64,000 nucleotides of DNA from Marinobacter sp. (GTDB lineage Bacteria > Pseudomonadota > Gammaproteobacteria > Pseudomonadales > Oleiphilaceae). Position 1 is the first letter of the stretch. Each line of letters starts with the position of its first letter. Where the stretch lies: assembly GCA_030149475.1 (NCBI GenBank), contig JASBRL010000007.1, positions 1-64,000 on the forward strand, read 5' to 3'. The position numbers and the translations under genes were made by a program. The notes beneath the pieces are model-generated. The model did not search any database. It saw only the letters and a list, made by a program, of their open reading frames with translations, and had not been told where the DNA came from. Below, in pieces: positions 1 through 12,078 of the stretch.

Positions 1-2222
<2,222 letters not shown>

Positions 2223-2278
2223 CGTGACAATCCCCATGGCCGGTGGCCCGACCCTTGACCTGGACGACAATCGGCAAC

Positions 2279-3394
2279 TCAGAGGACGCCCACCGGATAA
2301 GAACCCAATCGCTTGAGCTCAACAGCTTCGTCTTCGATTTCCGACAAGATTTCGCTGACCTGAGGTTCATCCATATGGCCCTCAAAGTCGATGTAGAACA
2401 CATAGGCCCAGGTACCACTCGGTGATGGCCGGGTTTCAATACGGGTCAGACTCAGCCCCTCACGGTGGAAGGGTTCCAACAACTGGTACAGGGCCCCTGG
2501 CTTGTTCCGCATGGAAACCAGAATGGACGTTTTATCGTGACCGCTGGGGCTGACCGCCTCTCGTCCGACGATCAGGAAGCGGGTGGTGTTATCCGGACGA
2601 TCCTCGATGTTATACGCCAGCGTGGTCAGGCCATAGAGTTCGGCCGCCATATCCCCGGCCACAGCGGCGGTTCCCGGTTCTGCGGCTGCCCGCCGCGCCG
2701 CCTCGGCATTACTACTGACGGCAACTCGCTCAACGCCATAACGGTGTGCATCGAGCCATTGCCGGCACTGGGCAAACGACTGCTGGTGCGAGTAGATCCG
2801 GGTAATCTTCTGGGCATCGGTCTCCGGCGCCGTCAACAGGTGGTGATGAATCCGTAACTGGACTTCACCGCAGATTTTCAGCGGTGAGGACATGAACATG
2901 TCAAGGGTATGGTTGATCATGCCTTCCGTGGAGTTCTCCACCGGGACCACGCCATAGTGGGCCGCACCGGACGCCACTTCGCGGAATACCGCGTCAATCG
3001 CGGGCAGCGGTACGCTCACCACCGAATGGCCAAAATGCTTCAGTGCCGCGGCCTGGGTAAATGTTCCTAACGGACCCAGAAACGCGATGTGCATAGGCTT
3101 TTCCAGGGCCAGGCAGGCGGACATGATTTCACGGAACAGGCGGGCCATCTCTTCCCCGGACAATGGGCCCGGATTGCGGTCCTTGATCCGACGCAGCACC
3201 TGGGCTTCCCGTTCGGGCCGGTAGAAGAACACGTCCTCGCCGGGATGCGCGGCCGTTTTGACCTCAGCCACTTCCTGGGCACAGCGGGCACGGGCGCTGA
3301 TCAGATCCATGATCTGACCGTCAAGTCTGTCGATTTCTTCCCGCAGTTCGCCAAGGCGGGTCGGCTCATCGGTCCGGGGCCGCTTATCAGTCAT
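2279..3394 (-). CDS. pheA: Bifunctional chorismate mutase / prephenate dehydratase
   Basis: Catalyses chorismate to prephenate to phenylpyruvate. Domains in order: an AroQ chorismate mutase helical domain (~residues 12-100, with LREEIDRLDGQIMDLI), a prephenate dehydratase domain (~100-280, with VENSTEGMINHTLD and the TTRF motif), and a C-terminal ACT domain (~290-365) containing the IETRPSP sequence used for phenylalanine feedback binding. The length of 371 aa is typical. The start lies 2 bp after the serC stop, so the two are almost certainly cotranscribed and translationally coupled. No frameshift or missing motif is seen. Confidence 0.97.
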   Translation of the reverse strand: MTDKRPRTDEPTRLGELREEIDRLDGQIMDLISARARCAQEVAEVKTAAHPGEDVFFYRPEREAQVLRRIKDRNPGPLSGEEMARLFREIMSACLALEKPMHIAFLGPLGTFTQAAALKHFGHSVVSVPLPAIDAVFREVASGAAHYGVVPVENSTEGMINHTLDMFMSSPLKICGEVQLRIHHHLLTAPETDAQKITRIYSHQQSFAQCRQWLDAHRYGVERVAVSSNAEAARRAAAEPGTAAVAGDMAAELYGLTTLAYNIEDRPDNTTRFLIVGREAVSPSGHDKTSILVSMRNKPGALYQLLEPFHREGLSLTRIETRPSPSGTWAYVFYIDFEGHMDEPQVSEILSEIEDEAVELKRLGSYPVGVL

Positions 3395-3396
3395 AG

Positions 3397-4479
3397 TCAG
3401 GCCCGTTCCTTCTCGAAGTGCACCATGTAGTCGATCAGGGCATCGACGCCCGCTTCCGGCATGGCGTTGTAAATACTTGCACGCATACCGCCCACTGAAC
3501 GATGGCCTTTCAGGTTCAGAAGTTTCCGCGCCTCCGCGCCAGCCAGGAAGGCGCCATTCAAACCATCATCAGCCAGGGTAAACGGAACGTTCATCCAGGA
3601 CCGGTAACGCGGACGGATGGGATTGGCGTAGAACGCACTCTGATCGATAAACTGATAGAGCTTGTCGGCCTTGCGCGCGTTAACCCGGCCCATCGCCTCG
3701 ACTCCCCCCTGTCCCTTCAGCCACTGGAACACCAGCCCGGCCAGGTACCAGGAATAGGTCGAGGGCGTGTTGTACATGGAGCCGTTCTCGGCCGTCACCT
3801 GATAATCCATCATGGTGGGAATGATCGAACGGGCCTTGCCCAGCAGGTCTTTGCGCACCACGACGACCACCAGCCCGGAGGGGCCGATATTCTTCTGGGC
3901 GCCGGCATAGATCAGACCGAAACGGGAGACGTCCAGCGGGCGCGACAGAATGGTGGAAGACATGTCCGCCACCAGCGGCACGGAACCGCTATCAGGAATA
4001 AAGTCGAACTCCAGACCGCCAATGGTTTCGTTGGGCGTGTAATGCAGGTACGCCGCTTCCGGGTCTACCTGCCAGTCGGACAGGTCCGGAATATCGGTGA
4101 AACCGCTGTCTTCGCCACTGGCAACCACGTTCACGTCACCATAGCGGCGGGCCTCGGCAATCGCCTTTTTGGACCAGATACCGGTGTTGACGTAGTCGGC
4201 AGAGGTTTTGTCCCCCAGCAGGTTCAGCGGCACCGTGGCGAACTGACTGCTGGCGCCGCCCTGCATGAACAGGACAGCGTAGTCGTCCGATACGCCGGCC
4301 AGGTCCCGGAAATCCTGTTCGGCGGTGTCAGCAATCGACTGGAACTCGTCACTGCGATGGCTCATTTCCATCACCGACATGCCGGTTCCACGCCAGTCCA
4401 GCATCTCATCACGTGCCTGCGCCAGTACCGGCTCCGGCAGTGTTGCCGGACCCGCACAAAAGTTATATGCCCTGCTCAT
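3397..4479 (-). CDS. serC: Phosphoserine aminotransferase
   Basis: Converts 3-phosphohydroxypyruvate and glutamate to 3-phosphoserine in serine synthesis; the same enzyme acts in pyridoxine synthesis in gammaproteobacteria. Seen: the N-terminal YNFCAGPATLPEPVL signature, the MQGGAS phosphate-binding stretch, and the PLP lysine in YAGAQKNIGPSG (K196). The 360-aa length matches the family. It starts 51 bp downstream of gyrA and is followed at 2 bp by pheA, giving the classical gyrA-serC-pheA-hisC-tyrA/aroA order of pseudomonads. A hairpin lies in the gyrA-serC gap, so transcription coupling to gyrA may be partial. Confidence 0.97.
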   Translation of the reverse strand: MSRAYNFCAGPATLPEPVLAQARDEMLDWRGTGMSVMEMSHRSDEFQSIADTAEQDFRDLAGVSDDYAVLFMQGGASSQFATVPLNLLGDKTSADYVNTGIWSKKAIAEARRYGDVNVVASGEDSGFTDIPDLSDWQVDPEAAYLHYTPNETIGGLEFDFIPDSGSVPLVADMSSTILSRPLDVSRFGLIYAGAQKNIGPSGLVVVVVRKDLLGKARSIIPTMMDYQVTAENGSMYNTPSTYSWYLAGLVFQWLKGQGGVEAMGRVNARKADKLYQFIDQSAFYANPIRPRYRSWMNVPFTLADDGLNGAFLAGAEARKLLNLKGHRSVGGMRASIYNAMPEAGVDALIDYMVHFEKERA

Positions 4480-4502
4480 CGCCTGCTGATCTCTTTCTGC
4501 TC

Positions 4503-4532
4503 AAGGCCTATCCGTCATGGACGGACAGCCTT
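4503..4532 (-). terminator. Hairpin overlapping the gyrA stop, no U-tract
   Basis: AAGGC and TCCGTC pair with GACGGA and GCCTT around an ATG loop, with a small internal bulge. The structure straddles the gyrA stop codon. No run of U follows on the minus strand, so this is at best a partial terminator or a 3'-end stabilising structure. Seen by eye; no folding was run. Confidence 0.35.
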
Positions 4533-7173
4533 ATTCCTCATCCGTGCCGCTGTCGCCGGCCCCCGCCTCCCCTCGGTCACTCGCGTCAGATGCCGAATCG
4601 GTATCAAGCGTGGTGACTTCAAGGTCTTCCAGATCTTCTTCACCGGTATCGGCGATTCGCTCGACGCCGACAAGCCGTTCGTCTTCCTGGCTCAGTTTGA
4701 TCAGGCGGACGCCCTGGGTGTTGCGGCTGAGCACCGATACCTCATCAGTACGTGTCCGCACCAGCGTGCCCTTGTCCGAAATAAGCATCATCTCGTCGCC
4801 GTCAAACATCTGCAGCGCAGTTACCAGGTCGCCGTTCCGGTCCGAGCATTGCATGGCGATGACGCCCTGGCTGCCGCGACCGTAGGTGGGAAACTCCTCC
4901 AACTGGGTCCGTTTGCCATAGCCGTTGGTGCTGGCCGTCAGAATGATACCGTTTTCCTGTGGGATAATCAGCGACACTACGTGGTGACCTTCAGGCATGC
5001 GAATGCCGCGAACACCCCGGGCAGTCCGGCTCAGGGGCCGAATCGCGTCTTCGCGGAAACGCACGGCTTTACCTGCAGTGGAGAACAGCATCACTTCAGC
5101 ATCACCTGCGGTAATTGCCGCACCGATCAGCGTATCACCTTCATCCAGCGACAACGCGATCAGACCGCTGGTGCGCGGACGCGAGAAATTCGGCAGCGGC
5201 GTCTTCTTGACGATTCCCGCCGAGGTCGCCATCAAGACGTAATGGTCTTCCGGATAATCCCGCACCGGCAGGAAGGTGGTAATCCGCTCGCCGTCATCCA
5301 GCGGCAGGATATTCACCATCGGCCGCCCACGGGACGCGCGGCTCGCACGGGGAATCTCGAATACCCGCAGCCAGTAGACCTTGCCCCGATTGGAGAAACA
5401 CAGAATCGTATCGTGGGAATTGGCGACCAGCAGTTTTTCGACAAAATCCTCTTCTTTCATCGAGGTCGCCGCCTTGCCACGACCACCGCGACGCTGGGCC
5501 TGATAGTCCTCAACCGCCTGGGTCTTGGCATAGCCGCCATGGGAAATGGTGACCACCAGATCCTCCTCATCTATCAGGTCGGCGATGGTCAGATCCCGTT
5601 TGGAACTGGTGATCTCGGTCCGGCGTGCGTCACCGTATTCGCTCACCACCGCTTCCAGCTCTTCCCGGATAACCGTCAGCAGACGCTCAGGGTCACCCAG
5701 AATTTCCAGCAGTTCGGCGATCTTGCCCACGATATCGCGGTATTCGTTCTGGAGTTTTTCGGTTTCCAGCCCGGTCAGGCGGTGCAGACGCAAGTCCAGA
5801 ATGGCCTGGGCCTGCTCCGGTGACAGGAAATACAGTCCGTCACGCAGCCCCAGATGCTCCGGCAGGTCGTCAGGACGGCAGGCGTCTTCACCCGCTTTTT
5901 CCAGCATGGCAAGGACATCGCCAGGTGACCAGCCCTGATCCATCAGCTTTTCCTTGGCCTCAGCCGAAGTAGGCGACTGTTTGATCAGTTCAATGATTTC
6001 ATCGATGTTGGCCAGTGCGACCGACAGACCTTCCAGGATATGCCCCCGCTCCCGCGCCTTGCGCAGCTCGTAAATCGTGCGGCGGGTGACCACTTCCCGG
6101 CGATGGCGAATAAACGCGTCCAGCATTTCCTTGAGATTGAGAATGCGCGGCTCGCCATCAATCAGCGCGACCATGTTAATGCCAAACACGGTTTGCAGTT
6201 GGGTATGGGCAAACAGGTTGTTGACCACCACGTCCGGGTTTTCACCACGGCGCAGTTCGATTACTACCCGGATACCTTCCTTATTGGACTCGTCCCGCAG
6301 CTCGGAAATGCCTTCGAGACGTTTTTCCTTGACCAGCTCGGCAATTTTTTCGATCAGCCGGGCCTTGTTCAGTTGATAAGGCAGTTCGGTAATGATGACG
6401 GCGTCACGGCCGGTCTTATTGTCGTGTTCTATTTCGTGGCGAGCACGGATATAAATCCGGCCACGACCCGTCCGGTAGGCTTCAACGATGCCTGCCCGAC
6501 CGTTGATGATACCTTCTGTGGGAAAATCAGGGCCGGGAATGAATTCCATCAGCTCATCGACAGTCATATCCGGATTGTCGATCAGACTCAGACAGCCGTT
6601 GACGATTTCAGTCAGGTTGTGGGGCGGAATATTCGTCGCCATACCCACGGCGATGCCTGACGAGCCATTGACCAGAAGGTTGGGCACACGGGTCGGCAGA
6701 ACCTCCGGAATCCTCTCGGTGCCGTCGTAGTTGTCTACAAAATCGACGGTTTCCTTATCCAGATCCGCCAGCAGGGAATGAGCGATCTTCTCCATGCGAA
6801 TCTCGGTGTAACGCATGGCGGCGGCATTATCGCCATCGATGGAACCGAAGTTACCCTGACCATCCACCAGGGGATAGCGCAAAGAAAATGGCTGCGCCAT
6901 CCGGACAATGGTGTCGTAGACAGCAGAGTCACCGTGGGGGTGATATTTACCGATGACATCACCCACCACCCTGGCAGACTTCTTGTAAGCCTTGTTCCAG
7001 TCGTTGTTGAGTTCAGACATGGCGAAGAGCACTCGCCGGTGTACCGGTTTAAGCCCGTCCCGCACGTCGGGAAGAGCCCGCCCGACAATGACGCTCATGG
7101 CGTAATCGAGGTAGGACTGCTTAAGCTCGTCTTCAATATTTACCGGCAGGATCTCTTTGGCTAATTCACCCAT
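4531..7173 (-). CDS. gyrA: DNA gyrase subunit A
   Basis: ATP-dependent type II topoisomerase subunit that cleaves and rejoins DNA. Seen: the winged-helix/tower core with the catalytic tyrosine in AAAMRYTE (Y122), the quinolone-resistance-determining region [13 protein letters not shown] with Ser83 and Asp87 (the usual sensitive-type residues in E. coli numbering), and a C-terminal beta-pinwheel with the GyrA box QRRGGRGK. The 880-aa length is normal, and the acidic C-terminal tail ([16 protein letters not shown]...) is typical. It has its own ~390-bp upstream region. It is transcribed away from purU in the same orientation and followed by serC. Confidence 0.98.
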   Translation of the reverse strand: MGELAKEILPVNIEDELKQSYLDYAMSVIVGRALPDVRDGLKPVHRRVLFAMSELNNDWNKAYKKSARVVGDVIGKYHPHGDSAVYDTIVRMAQPFSLRYPLVDGQGNFGSIDGDNAAAMRYTEIRMEKIAHSLLADLDKETVDFVDNYDGTERIPEVLPTRVPNLLVNGSSGIAVGMATNIPPHNLTEIVNGCLSLIDNPDMTVDELMEFIPGPDFPTEGIINGRAGIVEAYRTGRGRIYIRARHEIEHDNKTGRDAVIITELPYQLNKARLIEKIAELVKEKRLEGISELRDESNKEGIRVVIELRRGENPDVVVNNLFAHTQLQTVFGINMVALIDGEPRILNLKEMLDAFIRHRREVVTRRTIYELRKARERGHILEGLSVALANIDEIIELIKQSPTSAEAKEKLMDQGWSPGDVLAMLEKAGEDACRPDDLPEHLGLRDGLYFLSPEQAQAILDLRLHRLTGLETEKLQNEYRDIVGKIAELLEILGDPERLLTVIREELEAVVSEYGDARRTEITSSKRDLTIADLIDEEDLVVTISHGGYAKTQAVEDYQAQRRGGRGKAATSMKEEDFVEKLLVANSHDTILCFSNRGKVYWLRVFEIPRASRASRGRPMVNILPLDDGERITTFLPVRDYPEDHYVLMATSAGIVKKTPLPNFSRPRTSGLIALSLDEGDTLIGAAITAGDAEVMLFSTAGKAVRFREDAIRPLSRTARGVRGIRMPEGHHVVSLIIPQENGIILTASTNGYGKRTQLEEFPTYGRGSQGVIAMQCSDRNGDLVTALQMFDGDEMMLISDKGTLVRTRTDEVSVLSRNTQGVRLIKLSQEDERLVGVERIADTGEEDLEDLEVTTLDTDSASDASDRGEAGAGDSGTDEE

Positions 7174-7567
7174 CGAGAAAGGTTCCTTTGCGTTTGCTGG
7201 AAGTCGTTTTTATGGAGCGGGGTTGTGTCGCTCGTGTTCTGTCAGGGCGGAATCAGGCGCCGTCAGCCTGCCTCCGTGTAGCGGGAGCGTGAGGCGCTGA
7301 TGCAGCGGCCTTGCCGGCCTCCGGATAACCCGGCGCGACCCTGGCTGGGCAGGGCGACTGGCGCTCCCTGAATCCGTCGCTTCTGTACACCCTGAAAATC
7401 CGCCAGAGGCTCCTTAACAAGCGGCCAAGTCTACCACAATAGAAGCCGCAAAGTGTCGAATTGGCTCGATAAACCCCCGGGCCAACCCTGCACAACAGAT
7501 TGCGGACCAGGCCTGTCCTGAGCTGCCCGGCCGGGCGGTATGCTGCACGGTGAGAACTGCTGGCCCA
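7174..7567. other. Intergenic region between purU and gyrA
   Basis: 394 bp without a convincing gene. Short open frames here have no recognisable motif. On the minus strand it holds the likely gyrA promoter (extended -10 near 7428-7433), which implies a gyrA leader of about 250 nt. I see no riboswitch-like consensus. Confidence 0.5.
7428..7433 (-). promoter_or_regulatory. Candidate gyrA -10 element
   Basis: The minus strand reads TGTGGTAGACT, a TGn-extended -10 (TAGACT). No good -35 is seen at 16-18 bp, so the call rests on the extended -10 and its position upstream of gyrA. Confidence 0.3.
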
Positions 7568-8422
7568 TCAGCCGAAGACCACGGTTTTGTTTTCATAGGT
7601 GATGACACGATCTTCGACGTGTGCCCGGAGCCCGCGTGCGAGCACATTTTTCTCAACATCCTTGCCAAGACGAACCATGTCATCAATCGAATCGCTGTGA
7701 CTGATACGGATGACATCCTGTTCAATAATCGGCCCTTCGTCCAGAGCCTGGGTTACGTAGTGACAGGTGGCGCCAATCAGCTTGACTCCGCGGCTGTAGG
7801 CCTGATGATAGGGGCGCGCGCCAGCGAAAGACGGCAGGAAGCTGTGGTGAATATTGATCACTCGACCGCTGTACTGCTCGCACAGCTCCGGAGGAAGAAT
7901 CTGCATGTAACGGGCCAGCACGATGACGTCGGTCCGGTATTCCTCGAACAGGTGGGCGATTTCGGCAAACGCTTCGTCCCGGTTGTCTCGCGACACCGGA
8001 ATGTGGTGGTAGGGAATCCCGTGCCAGTCGACCATTCGACGGAGATCGTCGTGATTGGAAATGACCGCAACGATTTCGGTATTCAGTTCTTTGCTGTGCC
8101 AGCGATGCAGCAGGTCCGCGAGGCAGTGGGATTCCTTGCTGCACATCAGAATCACCCGCTTGGGCCGGGCCGAGTCTGCCACATGCCAGCTCATATTGAA
8201 TTCGCGGGCGATGGGCTCGAATGCCGCCCGGAACTGCTCCAGACCAAACGGAATCGAACTGGCCTTGATCTCATGACGCATGAAAAACCAGCCAGCCTGG
8301 TTGTCCGAATGGTGGCTTGCTTCGGTGATCCAGCCGTTATAGGTCGACAGGAAATTACTGACCTTGGCCACAATCCCTACCCGGTCCGGACAGGAGATCA
8401 CCAGCCGATATGTGTGTTCCAT
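7568..8422 (-). CDS. purU: Formyltetrahydrofolate deformylase
   Basis: Hydrolyses 10-formyl-THF to formate and THF, supplying formate for PurT and balancing one-carbon pools. Seen: an N-terminal ACT-type domain (YRLVISCPDRVGIVAKVS, ~residues 1-80) and a C-terminal formyltransferase fold with the catalytic motifs NIHHSFLPSF and GATCHYVTQALDEGP. I chose the start at 8422 (284 aa) because a GAGGA ribosome-binding site lies 9 bp upstream and the family starts just before the CPDR motif; a longer frame would begin 10 codons earlier. Monocistronic in appearance. Confidence 0.96.
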   Translation of the reverse strand: MEHTYRLVISCPDRVGIVAKVSNFLSTYNGWITEASHHSDNQAGWFFMRHEIKASSIPFGLEQFRAAFEPIAREFNMSWHVADSARPKRVILMCSKESHCLADLLHRWHSKELNTEIVAVISNHDDLRRMVDWHGIPYHHIPVSRDNRDEAFAEIAHLFEEYRTDVIVLARYMQILPPELCEQYSGRVINIHHSFLPSFAGARPYHQAYSRGVKLIGATCHYVTQALDEGPIIEQDVIRISHSDSIDDMVRLGKDVEKNVLARGLRAHVEDRVITYENKTVVFG

Positions 8423-8480
8423 GAAACCGTTCCTCAATTCTCCGGCGCGCAAGCATGACCCGGGACCTCTGAAAATGGCC

Positions 8481-8493
8481 CGCTATCATAGCG
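8481..8493. promoter_or_regulatory. 13-bp palindrome in the purU/ggt divergent region
   Basis: CGCTATCATAGCG is a perfect palindrome with a one-base centre. Its minus strand contains TATGAT, a plausible -10 for purU, so a repressor bound here would block purU transcription. The -35 is weak. No regulator is assigned. Confidence 0.35.
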
Positions 8494-8632
8494 TATCCAG
8501 CGCCCTGAAACGAAGCGGGAATCACCTACTCGTGCTGTCCCGAAGCGCCCTCCGGCACACTTCCATTGCATGCCGGTCATAATTAAGCCAGTCTTGAGAA
8601 CCGCTTTACTGTCATTCAGAACGGAACCAGTC

Positions 8633-10369
8633 ATGCAGCCGAAACAATACCGACTCCCCGGAGTTCGCCAATGCGCGCTTCTCGTTATTTTCCTGATCGT
8701 CAACAGCGCTGTCCAGGCGCAGGCTATTCTCGAAGGCGAACGGTTTCACCCGGCGATAGGCCACCAGGGCATGGTAGCCACCAGTCACACCCTCGCCACA
8801 CAGGTCGCGCTGCAGGTTCTGAAAGAGGGTGGCAACGCGGTGGACGCCGCCGTGGTAGCCGGCTTTGCTCTGGCCGTCACCCAGCCCCGCTCCGGCAATA
8901 TTGGCGGCGGCGGTTTCATGCTGGTATCGCCGGGAGACGGCAAACCGGTCAAGGCGATCGACTACCGCGAGAAGGCCCCGGCGGCCGCCTATGAGACCAT
9001 GTTCCAGGATGATCAGGGCAACGTGGTCAAGAATCGCAGCCGGTTTACCCACCAGGCGGCCGGCGTTCCCGGTACCGTGGCCGGCCTTGCGCTGGCGCTG
9101 AAGACCTATGGCACCCTGACCCTGGCCCAGGCACTGGCACCGGCCATTCATCTGGCAAGGGACGGCTTTGTGGTGCCTCCACGCTTTACCGACGGAACAG
9201 AGCAGGCCCGGGAGCGCCTGCAGCGCTGGCCCGCCAGCCGTGCAAAATTCTACAAGGACAACGGCTCGTCCTATCAGCCCGGTGAGCGATTCCGCCAGCC
9301 GGATCTGGCCGATACCCTTCAGCGCATCGCCGACCAGGGCGTAGAGGGCTTCTATCAGGGCAAGACCGCCGATCTGATTGTCGCAGAAATGAAGCAGCAT
9401 GATGGCCTGATTACCCTGGCCGACCTGCGCGACTACCAGCCGACTATCCGCGAACCGATTCACGGGCGTTACCGCGGATACGACATTTTTTCCATGTCGC
9501 CGCCCTCCTCCGGTGGCACCCACATCGTCGAAATTCTCAACATCCTGTCGGGCTACCCCATGGCCAGCTACGGCCATAATTCAGCCGCCAGCATCCACCG
9601 CATGGCCGAGGCCATGAAACTGGCTTATGCGGACCGGGCACGCTACCTCGGAGATACCGATTTTGTCGACGTACCAGTCAAGGGGCTGACCAGCCAGGCC
9701 TACGCGGACAAATTGCGCAAAGGGATTGATCCGGACAAGGCCCGGCCAAGCGTCGACATCAAGGCCGGCAACCCGGTCGGCTATGAAAGCAATGAAACCA
9801 CCCACTTCTCGATTGTCGATCGTTGGGGCAATGCGGTGTCCAACACCTACACCATCAATTTTAGCTATGGTTCCGGGATTACAGTGACCGGCGCCGGTTT
9901 CCTGCTGAACAATGAAATGGATGACTTCAGCGCCAAACCGGGCGTGCCGAATGCATACGGACTGATCGGCGGCAAAGCCAACCGGATCGAACCCAAGAAG
10001 CGTATGCTCAGTTCCATGTCGCCGACGATCGTGCGCAAGGACGGGCGTAATTTTCTGGTGACCGGCAGCCCGGGCGGCTCCCGCATTATCACCACCACCC
10101 TGCAGGTGATCATGAACGTGATCGATTACGGCATGAACATCCAGTCCGCCGTCACCGCACCACGTATCCACCATCAGTGGCTGCCGGATGAAATCCGCAT
10201 TGAGCAGGGGATCAGCCCGGATACCGTCCGGTTACTGGAGCAGATGGGCCACAAGGTCGTAACAGGTCCTGCCATGGGCGCGATCCAGAGTGTACTGATC
10301 GGCGATGACGGCACCCTTTACGGCGGTGCGGATCCGCGCCGGAGCACATCGTCAGCAGAAGGTTATTGA
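8633..10369 (+). CDS. ggt: Gamma-glutamyltransferase (periplasmic, N-terminal nucleophile hydrolase)
   Basis: Cleaves the gamma-glutamyl bond of glutathione and transfers glutamyl to acceptors in the periplasm. Seen: a signal peptide (~residues 1-31, hydrophobic LLVIFLIVNS ending in AQA), the large-subunit signature (PRSGNIGGGGFM), and the autoprocessing nucleophile threonine in NETTHFSIVD, followed by the small subunit with MDDFSAKPG and GSPGGSRI. The start at 8633 (578 aa) places the signal peptide at the N-terminus; an upstream in-frame ATG would put a charged 21-residue extension before it. Convergent with the MFS gene across 43 bp. Confidence 0.95.
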   Translation: MQPKQYRLPGVRQCALLVIFLIVNSAVQAQAILEGERFHPAIGHQGMVATSHTLATQVALQVLKEGGNAVDAAVVAGFALAVTQPRSGNIGGGGFMLVSPGDGKPVKAIDYREKAPAAAYETMFQDDQGNVVKNRSRFTHQAAGVPGTVAGLALALKTYGTLTLAQALAPAIHLARDGFVVPPRFTDGTEQARERLQRWPASRAKFYKDNGSSYQPGERFRQPDLADTLQRIADQGVEGFYQGKTADLIVAEMKQHDGLITLADLRDYQPTIREPIHGRYRGYDIFSMSPPSSGGTHIVEILNILSGYPMASYGHNSAASIHRMAEAMKLAYADRARYLGDTDFVDVPVKGLTSQAYADKLRKGIDPDKARPSVDIKAGNPVGYESNETTHFSIVDRWGNAVSNTYTINFSYGSGITVTGAGFLLNNEMDDFSAKPGVPNAYGLIGGKANRIEPKKRMLSSMSPTIVRKDGRNFLVTGSPGGSRIITTTLQVIMNVIDYGMNIQSAVTAPRIHHQWLPDEIRIEQGISPDTVRLLEQMGHKVVTGPAMGAIQSVLIGDDGTLYGGADPRRSTSSAEGY

Positions 10370-10412
10370 ACGGGCAGGCAACGACACGCCGACACGGGCG
10401 CGCCGGCGTTAC

Positions 10413-11636
10413 TCATAATACCCGGCGCCACCGGTACATCACCAGTCCGGCCAGGGCCAGGCCGGCAAAGCCGGCGCCGGCAAGAAAGGTGGCCGCCGGG
10501 CCAAACAGGCTCCAGAGGCCGCCGGCAATAACGCTGGCCAGCAGGATTGAAAGACCACCGACCAGGTTGAACACACCAAAGGCTGTTCCGCGCAGGTGGT
10601 CCGGAGCCGCATCCGCCACCAGCTTGGCAAACAGGCCCTGGGTAAGCGCCATATGCAACCCCCAGATTGCCGCTCCGACGAGGGCCAGGGAGGGCGTTGA
10701 GGCTTTCGCCAACACCAGGTCGGCGGCTATCAGTACGACCAGACCGCCGGCCAGCAACGAACCGGGACGAACCCGGTCAGCCAGGATACCCGCGGGATAG
10801 GCGAAAACAGAGTAGACCGCGTTCATGACGATCATAGTAACCGGCACCAGTGCGATGGCCAGCCCCACGTTCTGGGCACGCAGAAGCAGAAATGCCTCGC
10901 TAAAACGGGACAATGTAAAAACTCCGCCGAGAATCACAATCACCCAGTACTCCAGCGGCAACTGAGTCAGGCTGTGCCGGGTAAACAGGACCCGGGGCGT
11001 AGTAGAGGAGACGGCCCGTTCGGGCTCCCTGACGCCCACCGCCAGCAGGACCACGGCCAGAAAGGCAGGCAGAACGGCAATCCACAACACCAGTCTGATA
11101 TCGCCGGCAAACAGGGCCATGAATCCGACCGCCAGCAACGGCCCCAGAAATGCGCCGACCGAGTCCAGAGACTGCCGCAGGCCGTAAGCCGCACCCCGCA
11201 GTGTTGGCGGGGCGATGTCTGCAATCAGCGCATCCCTGGGGGCATTACGAATGCCCTTGCCGATCCGGTCCACGAATCGCGCGGTAAACACCCAACCAAC
11301 GGTATTGGCCAGCGGGAAAAAGGGTTTGGTGATGGCGCCGAGCCCATAACCGATCAACACCAGCAACTTACGCTTACGGACAAAATCACTGATGACCCCG
11401 GAGAACACCTTGGTGATGGCCGCAGTCGCCTCAGCCACCCCCTCAACCACCCCGATGGTCATCATCGAAGCCCCCAGAACGCTCGCCATGAGCACCGGCA
11501 GCAGGCTGTGGATCAATTCCGACGAAATGTCCATCAGCATGGACACGATGCCCAGCACCAGAATGCCGCGAGGTAAACGGTGCCTGTCAAGTCCCGGGGG
11601 TTGCCGGCCTTCGTCCCCGGTGGTTTTACCGGACAC
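10413..11636 (-). CDS. MFS transporter of unknown substrate
   Basis: About 12 hydrophobic segments with MFS features: the loop 2-3 region (VISDFVRKRKLL), FVDRIGKGIRNAPRDALIAD, and an equivalent loop in the second half (ILADRVRPGS). Length is about 407 aa. Family membership is clear but the substrate cannot be read from the sequence. The start is uncertain: a TTG at 11663 opens the frame, while the GTG at 11636 has an AGG upstream and leaves a shorter N-terminal tail, so I used it. No operon partner is evident; the YrhK-like gene ends 83-110 bp upstream on the same strand. Confidence 0.85.
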   Translation of the reverse strand: MSGKTTGDEGRQPPGLDRHRLPRGILVLGIVSMLMDISSELIHSLLPVLMASVLGASMMTIGVVEGVAEATAAITKVFSGVISDFVRKRKLLVLIGYGLGAITKPFFPLANTVGWVFTARFVDRIGKGIRNAPRDALIADIAPPTLRGAAYGLRQSLDSVGAFLGPLLAVGFMALFAGDIRLVLWIAVLPAFLAVVLLAVGVREPERAVSSTTPRVLFTRHSLTQLPLEYWVIVILGGVFTLSRFSEAFLLLRAQNVGLAIALVPVTMIVMNAVYSVFAYPAGILADRVRPGSLLAGGLVVLIAADLVLAKASTPSLALVGAAIWGLHMALTQGLFAKLVADAAPDHLRGTAFGVFNLVGGLSILLASVIAGGLWSLFGPAATFLAGAGFAGLALAGLVMYRWRRVL

Positions 11637-11746
11637 GAAGCAGTGACCTGTCAAGTGGGTCAAACATCATCATGCACCTAAGCCCTCCCCATAACAGTCA
11701 ACATTATCAGCTTTTTAAGGCAAGGACTCCCTTGAGGAAGCGCTGA

Positions 11747-12022
11747 TCAGTGCTCCCATCGGCTGCCGGGCACCCGCTGGAGGTGAAGATGACCGATGAG
11801 GCGAATCGTCGGACGGATGAGGAACTGAAAACTGCCGATGATGAACATCCAGACGGCAACTTTTGTCATTGAGGGGTACAGGAACAGCACACTGCCCACC
11901 AGAAACCAGACGGCAATCAGGAAATCGTTGGCGATACTGAGCGTCTCATAACGTCGCCGGATCACCAGTTCCTCATGGCCCAGGTGCAGGGTGAGTGGAT
12001 TATCCATGGAATGATCAGACAT
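11747..12022 (-). CDS. YrhK-like small membrane protein
   Basis: 91 aa. The core IRRRYETLSIANDFLIAVWFLVGS followed by LFLYPS matches the YrhK domain, with two predicted membrane helices (~35-55 and ~58-78). Function is unknown in the family. A GGGAGAG ribosome-binding site precedes the ATG. It lies downstream of the pterin dehydratase gene on the same strand, separated by a strong hairpin. Confidence 0.8.
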   Translation of the reverse strand: MSDHSMDNPLTLHLGHEELVIRRRYETLSIANDFLIAVWFLVGSVLFLYPSMTKVAVWMFIIGSFQFLIRPTIRLIGHLHLQRVPGSRWEH

Positions 12023-12041
12023 GCGGTCTCTCCCGTGTGAG

Positions 12042-12070
12042 CACAGCCCGGCGGTCGGTGCCGGGCTGTG
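12042..12070 (-). terminator. Strong 11-bp hairpin downstream of phhB
   Basis: CACAGCCCGGC pairs perfectly with GCCGGGCTGTG around a 7-nt loop in the 56-bp gap between phhB and the YrhK gene. No U-tract follows on the minus strand, so it may act as a partial terminator or as an mRNA end-protecting structure. Confidence 0.5.
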
Positions 12071-12078
12071 GGGCGGTA

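Noticed and set aside
3502-5823. Long open frame (over 700 codons) antisense to serC and gyrA
   Set aside because: Composition is Gln/His/Arg-rich without any known motif, and it lies exactly opposite two well-conserved genes. It results from codon bias in GC-rich DNA.
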